Assembly: GCA_001599815.1 (NCBI GenBank)
Contig: BCIA01000005.1
Coordinates: forward strand, 3,666,472 to 3,730,471
Length of the DNA stretch: 64,000 nt
DNA from: Furcasterigmium furcatum
Taxonomy: Eukaryota; Ascomycota; Sordariomycetes; Glomerellales; Plectosphaerellaceae
Direction of reading: 5' to 3'
This document shows positions 10,411 through 20,737 of the stretch, piece by piece. Position 1 is the stretch's first letter. Each line of letters opens with the position of its first letter. The notes under the pieces are model-generated. The model was not told where the DNA came from. It searched no databases and worked only from the letters and a program-made list of their open reading frames with translations. Position numbers and translations under genes: made by a program.

Positions 10411-10779
10411 CTACCTCCCCCGCGGCGTCGCATCATCGTTCTTCTCGGCGTGGAAACCGAGCCACTCTCCCAGGATGCCGCCGGGCTTGGGCACCGGACA
10501 CTCGCGCTTGCTTCTCTCGTCCTGTAATCGCTTCATCTCCTCGCCGCCGCTGGTTTGTTCGAACTGCACAATGCCGTCTTTGATCTCGGGCGTCTCGCGT
10601 CTCCTCCGTCTCCTCCTCTTGCCGTCTTCGCCGACTATGATGTCCCCGTCTGCGTAGGCAACTCGTGGTGCCGGACAGGGCAGGATATGAGGCATCCCGA
10701 CGACCAGGAAGCTTGCAACGACGGTAGTCGCGAATAGGGACGAGGTCATGCGTGACCTCGGGTGAAGATGTGGTGGCAT
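10411..10779 (-). CDS. Small conserved membrane-anchored protein, function unknown
   Basis: A 122-aa frame without introns; a second in-frame ATG at 10749 (MTSSLFATT) would give 112 aa and is a likely alternative start because the hydrophobic segment follows it directly. The sequence shows one N-terminal transmembrane segment (SSLFATTVVASFLVVGMPHIL), then CPAPR, a polybasic run of seven Arg, a charged probably helical middle, and a C-terminal motif CPVPKPGGILGEWLGF. The Pro-rich CPVPKPGG block looks conserved rather than random, and codon use matches the neighbouring genes. A short N-terminal anchor followed by a basic patch would suit a mitochondrial inner membrane or ER protein, but this is inference. 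It is divergent from PPG1, sharing a promoter region of about 690 nt. Confidence 0.65.
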   Translation of the reverse strand: MPPHLHPRSRMTSSLFATTVVASFLVVGMPHILPCPAPRVAYADGDIIVGEDGKRRRRRRRETPEIKDGIVQFEQTSGGEEMKRLQDERSKRECPVPKPGGILGEWLGFHAEKNDDATPRGR

Positions 10780-11466
10780 GATGTCGACCGGGCGTTCGGA
10801 AGGAGAGGGACAGTCAGGTCAGGTCGGTGGGGCGAGATTGCTGTGATGAAAGGGTCAATTGATGTCGCAGATGATCTCCCTGGCTGTACTGACCTATGAC
10901 CACGGCATGCTCGCGCAATTGAGGGGGGTCGACGGTTGTGCCGCACCTAGGGGTGATGGACCTGTCCGGTGGTGATGGTGTTGCGCGACTCTAAATTTCG
11001 CAAGGCTCCGTGCTTGCTGCTGGTTCAATTGCCATCATTGGGTGGAGCCCAGTCAGCCCATCCATGCGCTCTGCGATTGGTCCGTGCCATCTCAGTCATC
11101 ATTGGAAGTCGCGGGCGGCCAGGCCTCGGTCGCGATGGACATGGAGGACAGGGAAGGCCGGTCGCCGGCCATTTTTAGCGTCCGTGGCGCTGGATCAGAG
11201 CCCGACCTCCCACCTATCCATTTGGCTGATCTTGCGCGCATTCACCATTTTTGGCAGACAGAACAAACCTTCGACTGCAACGGCATTACGAGCAGGAGTA
11301 CTTCGCGCGATCCGTTTCACACATTTTCTACGTGCCGCATTCTCAGATACACCGGTCCAAGCGACTATTTTTAGACGGCGACAGACGCGGATAGATATCA
11401 TCACCGCGACGAGCACGCGACGTTCGACACGATTGTGAACCTGGCTGGTCCTCCCAGGCCACTGCC
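10780..11466. promoter_or_regulatory. Divergent promoter region, small membrane protein / PPG1
   Basis: Intergenic stretch between two divergently transcribed genes. No further gene is seen. No clear TATA box; the PPG1 side is lower in GC just before its ATG. Confidence 0.45.
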
Positions 11467-12907
11467 ATGAGCGACCTCGACCAGTTCGTCTGCCTTTTCT
11501 GCGCCCGTGCTGACTGTCTCGCTGACTTGGTCTTCGCAGAGCTATCGCGCAGCTGCGCGCATGCCGTCCGATCCCCGAAGCGCAGGTCCGAGAGCTCTGC
11601 CACAAGGCGCGCGAACTCCTCGTGGAGGAGGGCAACGTCGTCACAGTCACGGCACCGGTCACAGTATGCCTCTGGCGACTTTGGGCATTTAGGGCCAGCG
11701 CACTGACTAGTGACAGATATGCGGCGACATTCATGGCCAGTTCCATGATCTCATGGAGCTCTTCCGCGTCGGAGGCGACGTCCCCGACACCAACTACCTG
11801 TTCATGGGTATGTCTCTCCCCGCGTCGCGGATACTCCGATCTCGACCCTCGCTAATGCATAGTTCCCCAGGCGACTTTGTCGATCGCGGCTTCTACTCCC
11901 TCGAATCGTTCCTCCTGCTTCTCTGCCTCAAAGTTCGCTATCCCGATCGCATGACCCTAATCCGAGGGAACCACGAATCACGGCAGATCACGACGGTATA
12001 CGGCTTCTACGACGAGTGCCTCAGGAAATACGGCTCAGCAAACGTCTGGCGGTATTGCTGCGATGTCTTTGATTACCTGGCGCTCGGCGCCATCGTCCTC
12101 GGCACCTCAAACTCCCTCTCGCCAAGCCCCGGACAGGAACCCATCGAACAGGACATCGAGATCGAGGTCTGCGACCAGACGGGGTCGGTCATGAGCAGAT
12201 TCCCCAGGCAGGATCGGCGGCAGGCATCGCCCAAGAGTTCAAACGGCGCATCACCAGGCTCCGGCGAGAAGACGGGCCCCCCCGGGAGCGGTGCCTCGGG
12301 GAGCAGCGGCGGCAGCGTCGGCAACCCGGCCGGCGCGGTTCTCTGCGTTCATGGCGGCCTCAGCCCGCTCGTCGACACGGTCGATAAGATCAGGCTGCTG
12401 GATCGGAAACAAGAGGTCCCCCACGAAGGCGCCATGTGCGACCTGCTGTGGTCGGACCCTGACGAGATTGACGGCTGGGGCCTGTCACCGAGAGGTGCGG
12501 GCTTCTTGTTTGGAGCTGATATTGTCAAGGTCTTCAACCACAGGAACGACATCTCGCTCATCGCGAGAGCGCACCAGCTCGTCATGGAGGGGTTCAAGGA
12601 GATGTTCGACGCCAGCATCGTCACGGTCTGGTCCGCGCCCAACTACTGCTACCGATGTGGCAACGTCGCCGCCCTGCTCGAGCTGTCCGAGGATGCGACG
12701 GGCGCGGGCTTCTTCGCGAGGAGCAACGGCGACGTCAACAGGAGCACCGGCCAGGGTGATGGCCAAGGATCCGGCAAGGGCGTGATGCAGGAGGGCGACC
12801 TCGGCTACAGAAGCGGCCCGGCCAGGAGATATCGCGTCTTCCAAGCAGCGCCCCAGGACTCTAGGGGAATGCCGGCGAAGAAGCCTGTCGCCGACTATTT
12901 CTTGTAA
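11467..12907 (+). CDS. PPG1: PP2A-type serine/threonine phosphatase catalytic subunit PPG1
   Basis: Four exons: 11467-11483, 11540-11663, 11717-11807, 11871-12907; 422 aa. The first coding exon is only 17 nt (MSDLDQ). All PPP-family metal and catalytic motifs are present: GDIHGQ at residues 50-55, GDFVDRG at 78-84, GNHE at 110-113, HGG at 238-240 and RAHQ further on. The C-terminus ends in DYFL, the tail type carboxymethylated in PP2A-like enzymes. Against PP2A/PP4/SIT4 it carries an insert of about 75 residues (about 155-231), Ser/Gly/Pro-rich, between the second core helix and the VLCVHGG strand, and a second Gly-rich insert near residue 365. Long inserts of this sort are known in filamentous-fungal PPG1, which acts in the STRIPAK complex controlling hyphal fusion and development. 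The identification as PPG1 rather than SIT4 or PP4 rests on those inserts and the DYFL tail. Confidence 0.88.
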
Positions 12908-13170
12908 AACATCACACCGGCCACTGCGACAGGTTTCTTTTGGGCAAACGAGCGACGGCGTTTGGGGGACAATGGCATGGTTGGTCACCACGGCAGACGG
13001 GACTGCGTTTCCAGGCAAAGGGGGTTGATATATTCGTTCATTAGGTGAGCCACCGGGGCTCGTCGAAAACAATGCTACGAATCATTTACCCGAAGATCCA
13101 GCTCTCGGACTCCTGTGTACAACGGACCAACACGGGGCATGGCTTGCTTGACATCGTCCCCGCCATCTAC

Positions 13171-14312
13171 TTACACGTCGTAGAAGTCTCCATTCGCGTT
13201 GCGGACCGGGTCCTGCTCCGCGCGTTCGATAAAGGCCTGGAGAAACTTCATATTCATCAAGTAACTCCTGTCCGGGTTTCCTTGCGGAAGACTCTCCCAC
13301 CACTCCGCGGGAGACATTTCACGCTCGGAATTGTTTCTCCCGGATTCCTTCTGCTTCGGCTTTTTGTCTATGAAACTCTTCCTGTCGTTGTCGTTTTGGG
13401 CATGATTGTCTGGCTGCTGGGAGGATGAAGCCGGCCTCATAGGCAATTTCAGCTTCTTGGGGTTCCTGTCGTTAGCATCCCGGCCACGGCTGGTTGGCCG
13501 CTGGGAGGATGTTGATGATGACCTGATAGTCAACTTCATCTTCTTGGGCGGGCTGGTCTTTCCGCAGTCTTCTTCTATGTTGCGCTTCTTCGCCCTGGGC
13601 GGCGAAGAGGTCCCCGTCGGGGATGCCGCCATGATCAAACTTTTCAGCTTGACAAGCCACTTGAACCGCATAGCAGCAAATTCCTCGTCTCCGAAGATGA
13701 CGATTCGGCGAGTGCGTGCCAGAGCCAGTGCAGCTTCGGCGGCCTCCGCCTCTCTATGAATAACAACTTGGTCAGTCCTCGAGTTCTTTCAGATACCTGG
13801 CACATGGGTCTCTCAGTCCTTACTTTTGCATCTTTTCGAGATCCTGAACGGTTGTCGCGAGCCTCACCCTTTTTGCATTCGCTGCCGGGTCGTCGTCGCC
13901 GCCCGATGCCTCAATTTCGAGTTTGCTCATCAAGGTCTGCAAAATTCTGTCCAAGAATCAGTACTTTCAACCATCCTGACCATCCAATCTCGGAGAAGCC
14001 TCACTGAACCATTCTGCCGTGTCGTTTTTTACAACGGTCTCGTTCTACTTCCAGTGCATCGATGTCCAGGAGGGCTAGGTCGATATCGTCGAAGAGCTCG
14101 AGCAGGCCCAGATGAAGTACTTCCCTCCCCGTCTTGTCCTCCTTCGGGGCGGCTTTCCGTTGCTTGTATAATTCGCCGATGCGTTTGATGTTCTTGCAGA
14201 AAATGTAGTCGTCACTGTCCGGGGGGATCAGAGCCCCGTTCAACACGCTACGATGAACAGGAGAGATGGGCTCCAGGGCCGCACCCTGGCCCGTAGTGTC
14301 CTCGGCCGTCAT
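13171..14312 (-). CDS. Basic, partly coiled protein with nuclear-type Lys motifs, function unknown
   Basis: Three exons: 14312-14005, 13946-13824, 13753-13171, with introns of 58 and 70 nt; 337 aa. The donor GTGAGG and acceptor GGACAG of the first intron restore a continuous helical frame (VQILQTLMSKLEIEAS). Residues about 40-190 are rich in predicted helix and heptad-like spacing (HLGLLELFDDIDLALLDIDALEVERD; VQDLEKMQKEAEAAEAALALARTRR). The C-terminal third is basic and Ser/Pro-rich, with two related copies of a PKK(M/L)KL(T/P)(I/M)R-x-SSSQ-type motif and several KKRN/KKPKQK clusters that look like nuclear localisation signals. It ends in a short folded-looking block (YLMNMKFLQAFIERAEQDP). 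I do not recognise a family. A TATA box lies about 205 nt upstream of the ATG chosen. Confidence 0.72.
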
Positions 14313-14518
14313 CGGGTGATTCTTCTGGTTTGGACAGAGAAAGTTGCTGTTGTGGACTCTGTCTGAGTTGCTGAGATGGGGTCTGCCCTGGTTTGTATGA
14401 AGACAATAATGGCGGAAAGATCCTTGGAGGATGTGTGAGTGAGTATCTCGGTGCGAGGGTTGTCTGAAGACTTCAGCCGTTTCAACGATATCATCGTTAG
14501 ATTTGACGAATCGAGTCC

Positions 14519-14525
14519 ATATATA
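14519..14525 (-). promoter_or_regulatory. TATA box upstream of the basic coiled protein gene
   Basis: TATATAT on the minus strand, about 205 nt from the ATG at 14312. Its position argues against a protein start further upstream in the overlapping open frames. Confidence 0.45.
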
Positions 14526-14950
14526 CAAGACAGAGACTCATCGCCGACTCGAACGAGCCTCTTTGTGAGAGGATGAGGATCGGTTTCTGCGAGTGTATGA
14601 TCGATGCCTGCTTTGTCTGTGATGAAGGACATTGTGACTATTAAAGCCTTGTGTTCAGCAGAAGTGCCTTTGAAGGTCTCTTTCACAACAAGGACGAAAG
14701 GTATCGAGTACGATCTGCTTTCTTCAGGCAGACCTGCTTTTCGGCCTTGGCCGATAAGCGTCAGCAGTCACGATCGCACTAGGTAGGGGCAACATCAAGC
14801 AGTCGGGGAGGGTATGTTCGGGATGGATTCGTTAGTATTATTCATTAGTCTCGTTCTGATCGTGTATCTGCTGGAGCATTATTAGTATCGCGCTCTGCCA
14901 GATCGGAAGCCGTCTCTGGCTCATCGGCCAGAATGGCTCTTCATGATAGA

Positions 14951-14977
14951 TTCTCTCTCTCTCTCTCTTTCTCTCTT
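14951..14977. repeat. CT microsatellite
   Basis: About 12 CT dinucleotides with one interruption (CTCTTTCTCT), in the 3' flank or possible 3' intron of the RING gene. Confidence 0.85.
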
Positions 14978-15004
14978 CAAAATCGATGATAGCCCGCGTG
15001 GAAC

Positions 15005-15742
15005 TTACCAGTCGACCAGCTCGCGCACGGCGACTTTGCTGTAGTATTCCTTCATCATGAAGCCCTGGAACTCCTCTTTGCAGCGGAGCATATGATCGGC
15101 ATCCTTCTGCTCGGGACGAGCCGCGAATTCCTCCATCGCGTAGCGAAGCCTGACATTCTGGCGCTGGCTTTGGGCCGTGGCGGTCTTCCAAAGCCTGGCC
15201 TCGTAGCACTTCGGACAGAGATCCGGGACGACGCCGTCAGGGACAGTCGCCGGGATCGTGTGGATGTAGTCCGATGTGATGTACTTGGCGGGAACTTGAT
15301 GTCCGCACTTGGAGTACACCAGTCTCGTGCGGCAAAAGGGGCAGGTCTTGTTGCACAGGAGCCACCTCCTCATGCACTTCGCGCCGGCGTAGTGGCCACA
15401 AGGGGTGATGGCTGGGACGCAGTCCCGGAAACCCCCGCGACGGTCACGAGAAAGGACGTCCGTGGACGCCTGGAACCTGAGGTCGGTCACCATGCAGATG
15501 TTGCAGGTGAGCTTGGGGGGCGTTCCGACGAGGAAGGTGATCTTCGGGCAGGGGATGAAGGATCGATTGGCGCCGTCATCATCGCCTTTCCACAGGGGGG
15601 CCTTGAACCATGAGCCAACAAGGGGCAGCCATTTGCGGAACTTTGCTTCTCTGGCTTCGTCTTCCTCCTTCTGCTCACGTTCTCGGATCCGTCGGGACGT
15701 GATCCAGCCGCCTGGCTTGCGGAATCCAAGAAACGAAGACAT
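15005..15742 (-). CDS. RING-type zinc-finger protein with an atypical ligand set
   Basis: A 245-aa frame. The N-terminal 60 residues are charged and helical. A RING-like domain runs from about residue 80 to 137: Cys80 and Cys83 (CNIC), then Cys115-Gly-His117, Cys123, Cys134 and Cys137 (CPFC), with the usual Trp before the last pair (RRWLL). The residue three after the His, normally the fifth ligand Cys, is Gly120; Cys108 or Cys130 could substitute. Further Cys/His pairs (CGH near 146, CPKC near 176) could bind a second zinc. E3 ubiquitin-ligase activity is the default inference for this fold but is unproven here. The TAA stop lies inside a perfect donor motif (TGGTAAGT), so an alternative spliced tail is possible. 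It is divergent from the cupredoxin gene. Confidence 0.75.
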   Translation of the reverse strand: MSSFLGFRKPGGWITSRRIREREQKEEDEAREAKFRKWLPLVGSWFKAPLWKGDDDGANRSFIPCPKITFLVGTPPKLTCNICMVTDLRFQASTDVLSRDRRGGFRDCVPAITPCGHYAGAKCMRRWLLCNKTCPFCRTRLVYSKCGHQVPAKYITSDYIHTIPATVPDGVVPDLCPKCYEARLWKTATAQSQRQNVRLRYAMEEFAARPEQKDADHMLRCKEEFQGFMMKEYYSKVAVRELVDW

Positions 15743-16531
15743 CGTGTGTGGGTTGATATCGATAGGTGCGACTTTGCAGGCAGAGGTTAGACGGGGGGCG
15801 AGAGCAGATAGTAGCCGACATATTTAATGGCGAAGTCAGGGGAAGCCGCCAGAATCACGACGAGACTGTCCAGGGGGGACATGCTGAGTGTCCCAACAAC
15901 CCACTGACACTGACAGTGGCCAGGGACCTCGTCCTATGCTTGTCCGCATGGCAGGGAACAGGAAAGATGAAGTGGTGGCAGAATTGATATGAGCTCAGGA
16001 CAGCAAAACTAAGCGATCAGAACTCGAGGAGCAATGGCGATCAGCACACATAGAACATTGGTGGGTAGTTCGAGGGCAGACATTCAACAAGTGCCCTAGT
16101 TGCATTGAGAGGCAAAGTGCTCGAGTGGCTGGAAATGTCAGACTTGTCCGGCACACTCATGGGACATGTTCCAAGCCAAAGTCCTGAGAAGGACGATTCG
16201 TCATTCCACCCAGGCTTGGTGTAAGTCGACAAGTACTGCCGGCAACCACCATACAGACCAACGGCAGTTTCTCATTGTTCGAAGGCCGGGTTAGGCGATG
16301 TGTACATGACGGGCCATTTATTGTCACCACTCCATGTCTTTGATGGTCCAGAATTAGATCCCGGACTTGAACACAAAGACTGGCCCCGAAAGGCTGCCAG
16401 CCCTCCTAACTTGCTAATAAACAAAGACTGCCATCGAGGCTTACAAGTTAAATAATGCTTCTGTTCCAGAATGTTGGTCTTTGATTTCAAGCAAGCTGCC
16501 ATATTCTTCCTCTCTCAAGCAATACGGCATC
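15743..16531. promoter_or_regulatory. Divergent promoter region, RING gene / cupredoxin gene
   Basis: A 789-nt stretch, lower in GC than the genes. No additional gene seen. The last 60 nt are a C/T-rich leader in front of the cupredoxin ATG. Confidence 0.45.
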
Positions 16532-17261
16532 ATGTTCCAATCATCGACGAGGCGGCTTGCCTTCCTGGCCAGCATCTTCATGGCCACAGCTGTCGCAAGG
16601 GTCATTCAGGTTGATGTCGGCAAGGCCCCGCTGGCCTTCTCGCCCGAGGTCATCGAGGCCGAGGCTGGCGATTTCATCGAGTTCCGCTTCTACCCTCAAG
16701 CCCACAGCGTGGTGCTCGGCGAGTACTCCCGGCCCTGCTCCCCTGCGGAGATGGGCGGCTTCTACTCAGGCTTCGTTCCCGTGAGCGCGGGAACGGCAAG
16801 TGTACGTCAAGGAGGGACCAACCCCGGAAACGGGCAGAGAACTCAAGAACTAGGAGCTGACTTGCCACCAGGACAAGGTATTCCGGGTCAGGGTGAACCA
16901 CACCGAGCCCATGTTCTTCTACTGCAGCCAGGGGAATCACTGCCCCCAGGGCATGGTCGGCGCCATCAATCCCTCCGGAAACCAGACGCTCTCTGCCTAC
17001 GCGCAGAACGCGGTTGGCAGGGCCGTCTTTGCCCCTTTCCCCGACCAGATCTCCGGGGGCGTGTTCGCACATCCCACCAAGGACGATGAGTACCCTGATG
17101 ATGATTACTCGGACGATGAAGAGAAGACTGGCTCCCCTTCCACTTCAGCCGACAGCGGCCGGGAGACGAACGAGGGGGGAGCCGGGAGCGGTGCCTCGAT
17201 GCTCACGAGGCACTCTGCTGGCGCTCTGATTTCTTTCATGGTCGCGGTGGCTTTGATCTAG
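16532..17261 (+). CDS. Secreted, probably GPI-anchored cupredoxin
   Basis: Two exons, 16532-16801 and 16872-17261, with a 70-nt intron (GTACGT...CCACCAG); 219 aa. A signal peptide covers residues 1-22 (LAFLASIFMATAVA). The cupredoxin domain, about 24-150, carries a complete type-1 copper set: His58 (QAHSV), Cys108, His113 and Met118, with C-x4-H-x4-M spacing (CSQGNHCPQGM). The domain is followed by an acidic, Ser/Gly-rich linker with no predicted fold (DDEYPDDDYSDDEEKTG) and a hydrophobic C-terminus (AGALISFMVAVALI) typical of a GPI signal. Such 'extracellular serine-rich' cupredoxins are common at the fungal cell surface; a redox or copper-binding role in the wall is inference. The ATG at 16532 is preferred over an in-frame ATG 51 nt upstream because it places the signal peptide at the N-terminus. 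Confidence 0.85.
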
Positions 17262-17884
17262 ATTGAAAGGACGTTGCAGTAGGGGGGAGTGAGTGCTGAG
17301 TGGATGGAGAAAGGCGTTCGCTACCCATTTTCCTTTGTTCAGATATCAGATGGAGGGAGGTTGGAGGATTACGGTAGGATCACGGATGTCAGATACTTGT
17401 ATTCGTAGTGGATGTAGGGGAATGAGTTGGAGGGGAATAGCCGATAGAATACAGCACGGAGATTGTCCATCCTCATCTCGATTATATGGAAGCTGTCTCG
17501 AGACTTGGAGTGAGTGAAGTTCAACTGGGGGTATTAGTCAGCACACGCCTTTTCATCGGGTACTATCAAACTCCCGATAAATGCTTAAACATGCAGATTT
17601 CCAATCACATATAAGCAGATATCGTGCCGTTATTCAGCAACTCGACGCCGAAGCTTCGGCAATGCACCGGCATTCGGACATGGCCGGTGCGTCATTCCGC
17701 GCCGGCGTCAAAAACATGACCCCGATCCTGGAAACAAAACCCTGTGATCGCCCTGACATCTTGCCCCTGTGATTACAGCCTCGCCGCAGCACCTACGACG
17801 TAGACCTGGCCTTAGTGCCATGCATTTGGACGCGATTGATACCCTGTAGACCTTGTATATTTATTCTTTCCCGCATCAGCGATC
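17262..17884. other. Intergenic, 3' flank of cupredoxin and promoter of AFG1
   Basis: A 623-nt stretch, lower in GC in its first half. No gene seen. TATATTTATTC near 17858 may serve as the AFG1 core promoter, but it lies very close to the ATG. Confidence 0.45.
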
Positions 17885-19641
17885 ATGCGCTCGCGCGCCG
17901 CCTCCGCCGCCGTGACCTCGGCTTCAGCCCCTCTTCGCGCCCTCCGACTCTCCTCGCCCGCCCGCACCGCTTTCCCGAGGCGATCATCATCCTCCCAGCA
18001 CACGATATGTACATCATGTCGCCAGACAAAACCGGGGGCATACGCTCCTCGCCTGGCCCATCCTAGGTTCGCGCGACAGCGTTCGCTGGGTCAGCTCGGT
18101 CGTACGGAAGCGGGGCAGAGAAGGCTGGCCTCAACAGGGAGCAAGGCGCAGGCGCAACACGGCCCGCTGGAGGAGTACGATCGGCGGGTAGAGACTGGGA
18201 TCTTAAGGAACGATGAACACCAGAGAGGTAGGCCTACCATCCGCGCATAGAAACCGGAAATGCGACTGACGGTATCACGTACCCAGGGATCATCGAGAGC
18301 CTTCAAGCGCTTCATGTTGAGCTCGCCAAATACCATGCCCCTCCTGTCGTCCACCCCACCCTCGAGTCTCTGAAACCTACCAAGTCGCTTCTCGGATCCT
18401 TCTTCGGCGGCGGAAAGCCAGGCCAGGCAAAGCTCGGCTCGATTCCCAGCGACCTGCCCCGAGGGCTCTATCTCTTCGGCGACGTGGGTAGCGGCAAGAC
18501 GATGCTCATGGACCTCTTCTACGACACCCTGCCGCCATCCGTAAAGACCAAGACGAGAATCCACTTCCACAACTTCATGCAAGACGTTCACAGGAGGCTG
18601 CACAAGATGAAGCTGGAACACGGCAACGACATCGACGCCGTGCCGTTCGTGGCCGCAGACATTGCGGCGCAGGGCAACGTGCTCTGCTTCGACGAGTTCC
18701 AGTGCACAGACGTGGCCGATGCCATGATCCTCAGACGGTCAGTCAGAACCCAAACCTCGGAGCCTCACAGCCCGCTGACTAGGTAGTACAGATTGCTCGA
18801 GGCCCTCATGTCTCATGGCGTGGTTCTGGTAACGACGTCGAACCGACACCCCGACGACCTCTACAAGAACGGCATCCAGCGAGAATCGTTCATCCCGGCG
18901 ATCAAGCTCCTCAAGACGAGGCTGCATGTCATCAACCTCGACTCACCGACAGACTACCGCAAGATCCCCCGGCCGCCGTCGGGCGTCTATCACACGCCCC
19001 TCGATGCGCACGCGCAGTCACACGCCGAAAAGTGGTTCCGCTTCCTGGGCGACCCCGAAGGCGGCGAGCCTCACTCGGAAACGCAGAAGGTATGGGGCCG
19101 CGAGATCTTCGTGCCCCGGGTGAGCGGCACCTGCGCCTGGTTCACGTTTGACGAGCTCATCGGGCAGCCGAAGTCGGCCGCCGACTTCCTTGAGCTCGTG
19201 CGCAGCTACGACGCCTTCATCGTGACGGACATCCCGGGCATGACGTTCCGGCAGCGTGACCTGGCGAGGAGATTCATCACGTTCATCGACGCCGTGTACG
19301 AGTCGCACGCGAAGCTGGTGCTGACGACCGAGAAGCCGCTGACGGAGCTGTTCGTGTCGCGCGCCGAGATCGAGGAGTCGCTGGGCGGCAAGGTCGACTC
19401 GGAGGACACGATGAGCCACCTGATGGAGGACCTGGACCACAACATCCAGCAGATCAAGGGCTCCGGGCTGTTCTCCGGCGACGAGGAGGCTTTTGCTTTC
19501 GCCAGAGCGCTGTCGCGGCTGAGCCACATGGGAAGCAAGGAATGGGTCGAGCGCGGCATGGGCCTGGAGGAGCAGGGTGGCAAGGAGGATAAGGACAGCT
19601 GGGCCAAGGTCCGGAGCAGGCAGATGGAAGACAGCATGTAG
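17885..19641 (+). CDS. AFG1: AFG1-family mitochondrial ATPase
   Basis: Three exons: 17885-18227, 18287-18737, 18792-19641; 547 aa. The N-terminus is rich in Arg, Ser and Ala without acidic residues over the first 55 positions, a classic mitochondrial presequence. The AAA-like ATPase core follows: Walker A GDVGSGKT at residues 179-186 and Walker B-like VLCFDEFQ with DE at 250-251, then the family blocks TTSNRHPDDLYKNGIQR and VSGTCAWFTFDELIGQP. AFG1/LACE1 proteins associate with the inner mitochondrial membrane and help degrade unassembled respiratory subunits. The third-exon join (CG|GTCAGT...TACAG|A) keeps the RLLEAL helix. Length is normal for the family. Confidence 0.93.
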
Positions 19642-20015
19642 GTAGAAGAGAAGGTAGAGGAGGTACCTAGATACTGCCAGTGGTGGCGGTCACATGGCCC
19701 AGCCCTCGAAGGTTGTTTCCTCCCATCCCGCGTCTTCATTGCGACTGGACGTTTCGGCCTGCAGCCCTGGGCTTTTTTACCACCCCGAAGAAACTACTAA
19801 TTGAAGACTTTGAGGCCCGGGCAGGAAGCACCTGTCTAGGTACTTACTGCGTACCTAGGGAGGCACCTATGTGGCACCTGCACTTATGAGGCCGCCCTTG
19901 CAATTTCTTCCCGGTCCATCATCCCTCTCTCCAAACAACATCACCGCTTCATATCCAGAATAGCATCACAAAGAACACAGCCTTTGCCTTATCTTGCAGT
20001 CAACCGTATCTCAAG
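19642..20015. other. Intergenic, 3' flank of AFG1 and promoter of next gene
   Basis: A 374-nt stretch with no gene seen. Confidence 0.45.
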
Positions 20016-20737
20016 ATGGCAAGGCAACACCTCTTCGGCCTCGAGATACGCAGGGCCTCTTTCGTCCCTTGTTTCGGCATCTACCTCCAAATACTCATCT
20101 TTACCGTACTCAACGCCAGCCACACCGCAAGGGATACCGAGGGCAAGATCAAAAAGCTGTGGGATGCTCAGGGACGAATGGTAACCGAAGGAGGGCTCAT
20201 GCCACTTTCAAGAGTGTTCCGAGACTAACTTGGCTCGTGTAGTCCATCATACTCGCCACGACAACTGTTCTCAACCTGGCCGCAATCGCCAGCCGCAATC
20301 CAGTACAACCCGTGCCATTCCTGACCTTGCACCGGTATCTCACCCCCGCCATACTCGCCGTTGGCTTTTTGCAAGCGTAAGTAATAAGTGCCAGTGGAGC
20401 ATCCTCCGTGTACGAGCTCTCGCTGATACTATTCGCCCTCAGGCTCGGATTCATCATTGCCCGCAGCGTCATATTCAATTGCGAAGCGGGCGAATGCTCC
20501 GATTGCTCCGTGGTGGCGCAGTATACTGCTGATTCTTTGCAGCTGTGAGATATTCTTTTCCTGGCAGGCTCGTACTTGGTGGGCTAATATCACAGGTTCA
20601 TTTTGACGGTACTAAACTGCCTGTACTGGATCAAGGTGCCACTTACGCCCGTTCTGCTTGCATTTCCTCAGGCCAACAACGATGTGCTGAGCTGGTTAAA
20701 CGACAACCACGCCGACCAGCCCTTCCATCAAGCTTAG
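20016..20737 (+). CDS. Four-helix integral membrane protein, function unknown
   Basis: Four exons: 20016-20180, 20243-20376, 20443-20544, 20596-20737; 180 aa. Introns have clean GTAAGT/GTGAGA-type ends, and splicing joins four hydrophobic segments: FVPCFGIYLQILIFTVL, SIILATTTVLNLAAIA, LTPAILAVGFLQALGFIIA and LFILTVLNCLYWIKVPL. A Cys cluster (NCEAGECSDC) sits in the loop between the third and fourth segments and could form disulfides or bind metal if lumenal. The C-terminus is short and polar. I do not recognise the family. It is convergent with the DUF1295-like gene. Confidence 0.75.

Larger units (their letters stand above)
14313..15004. other. Intergenic, promoter plus 3'UTR
   Basis: Holds the promoter of the basic coiled protein and the 3' flank of the RING gene. 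A 125-codon minus-strand frame at 14309-14686 spans the TATA box and overlaps the next exon out of frame, so it is not called. Confidence 0.5.

Noticed and set aside
14309..14686. 125-codon minus-strand ORF in the promoter of the basic coiled protein
   Set aside because: Contains the TATA box and overlaps the real first exon out of frame.
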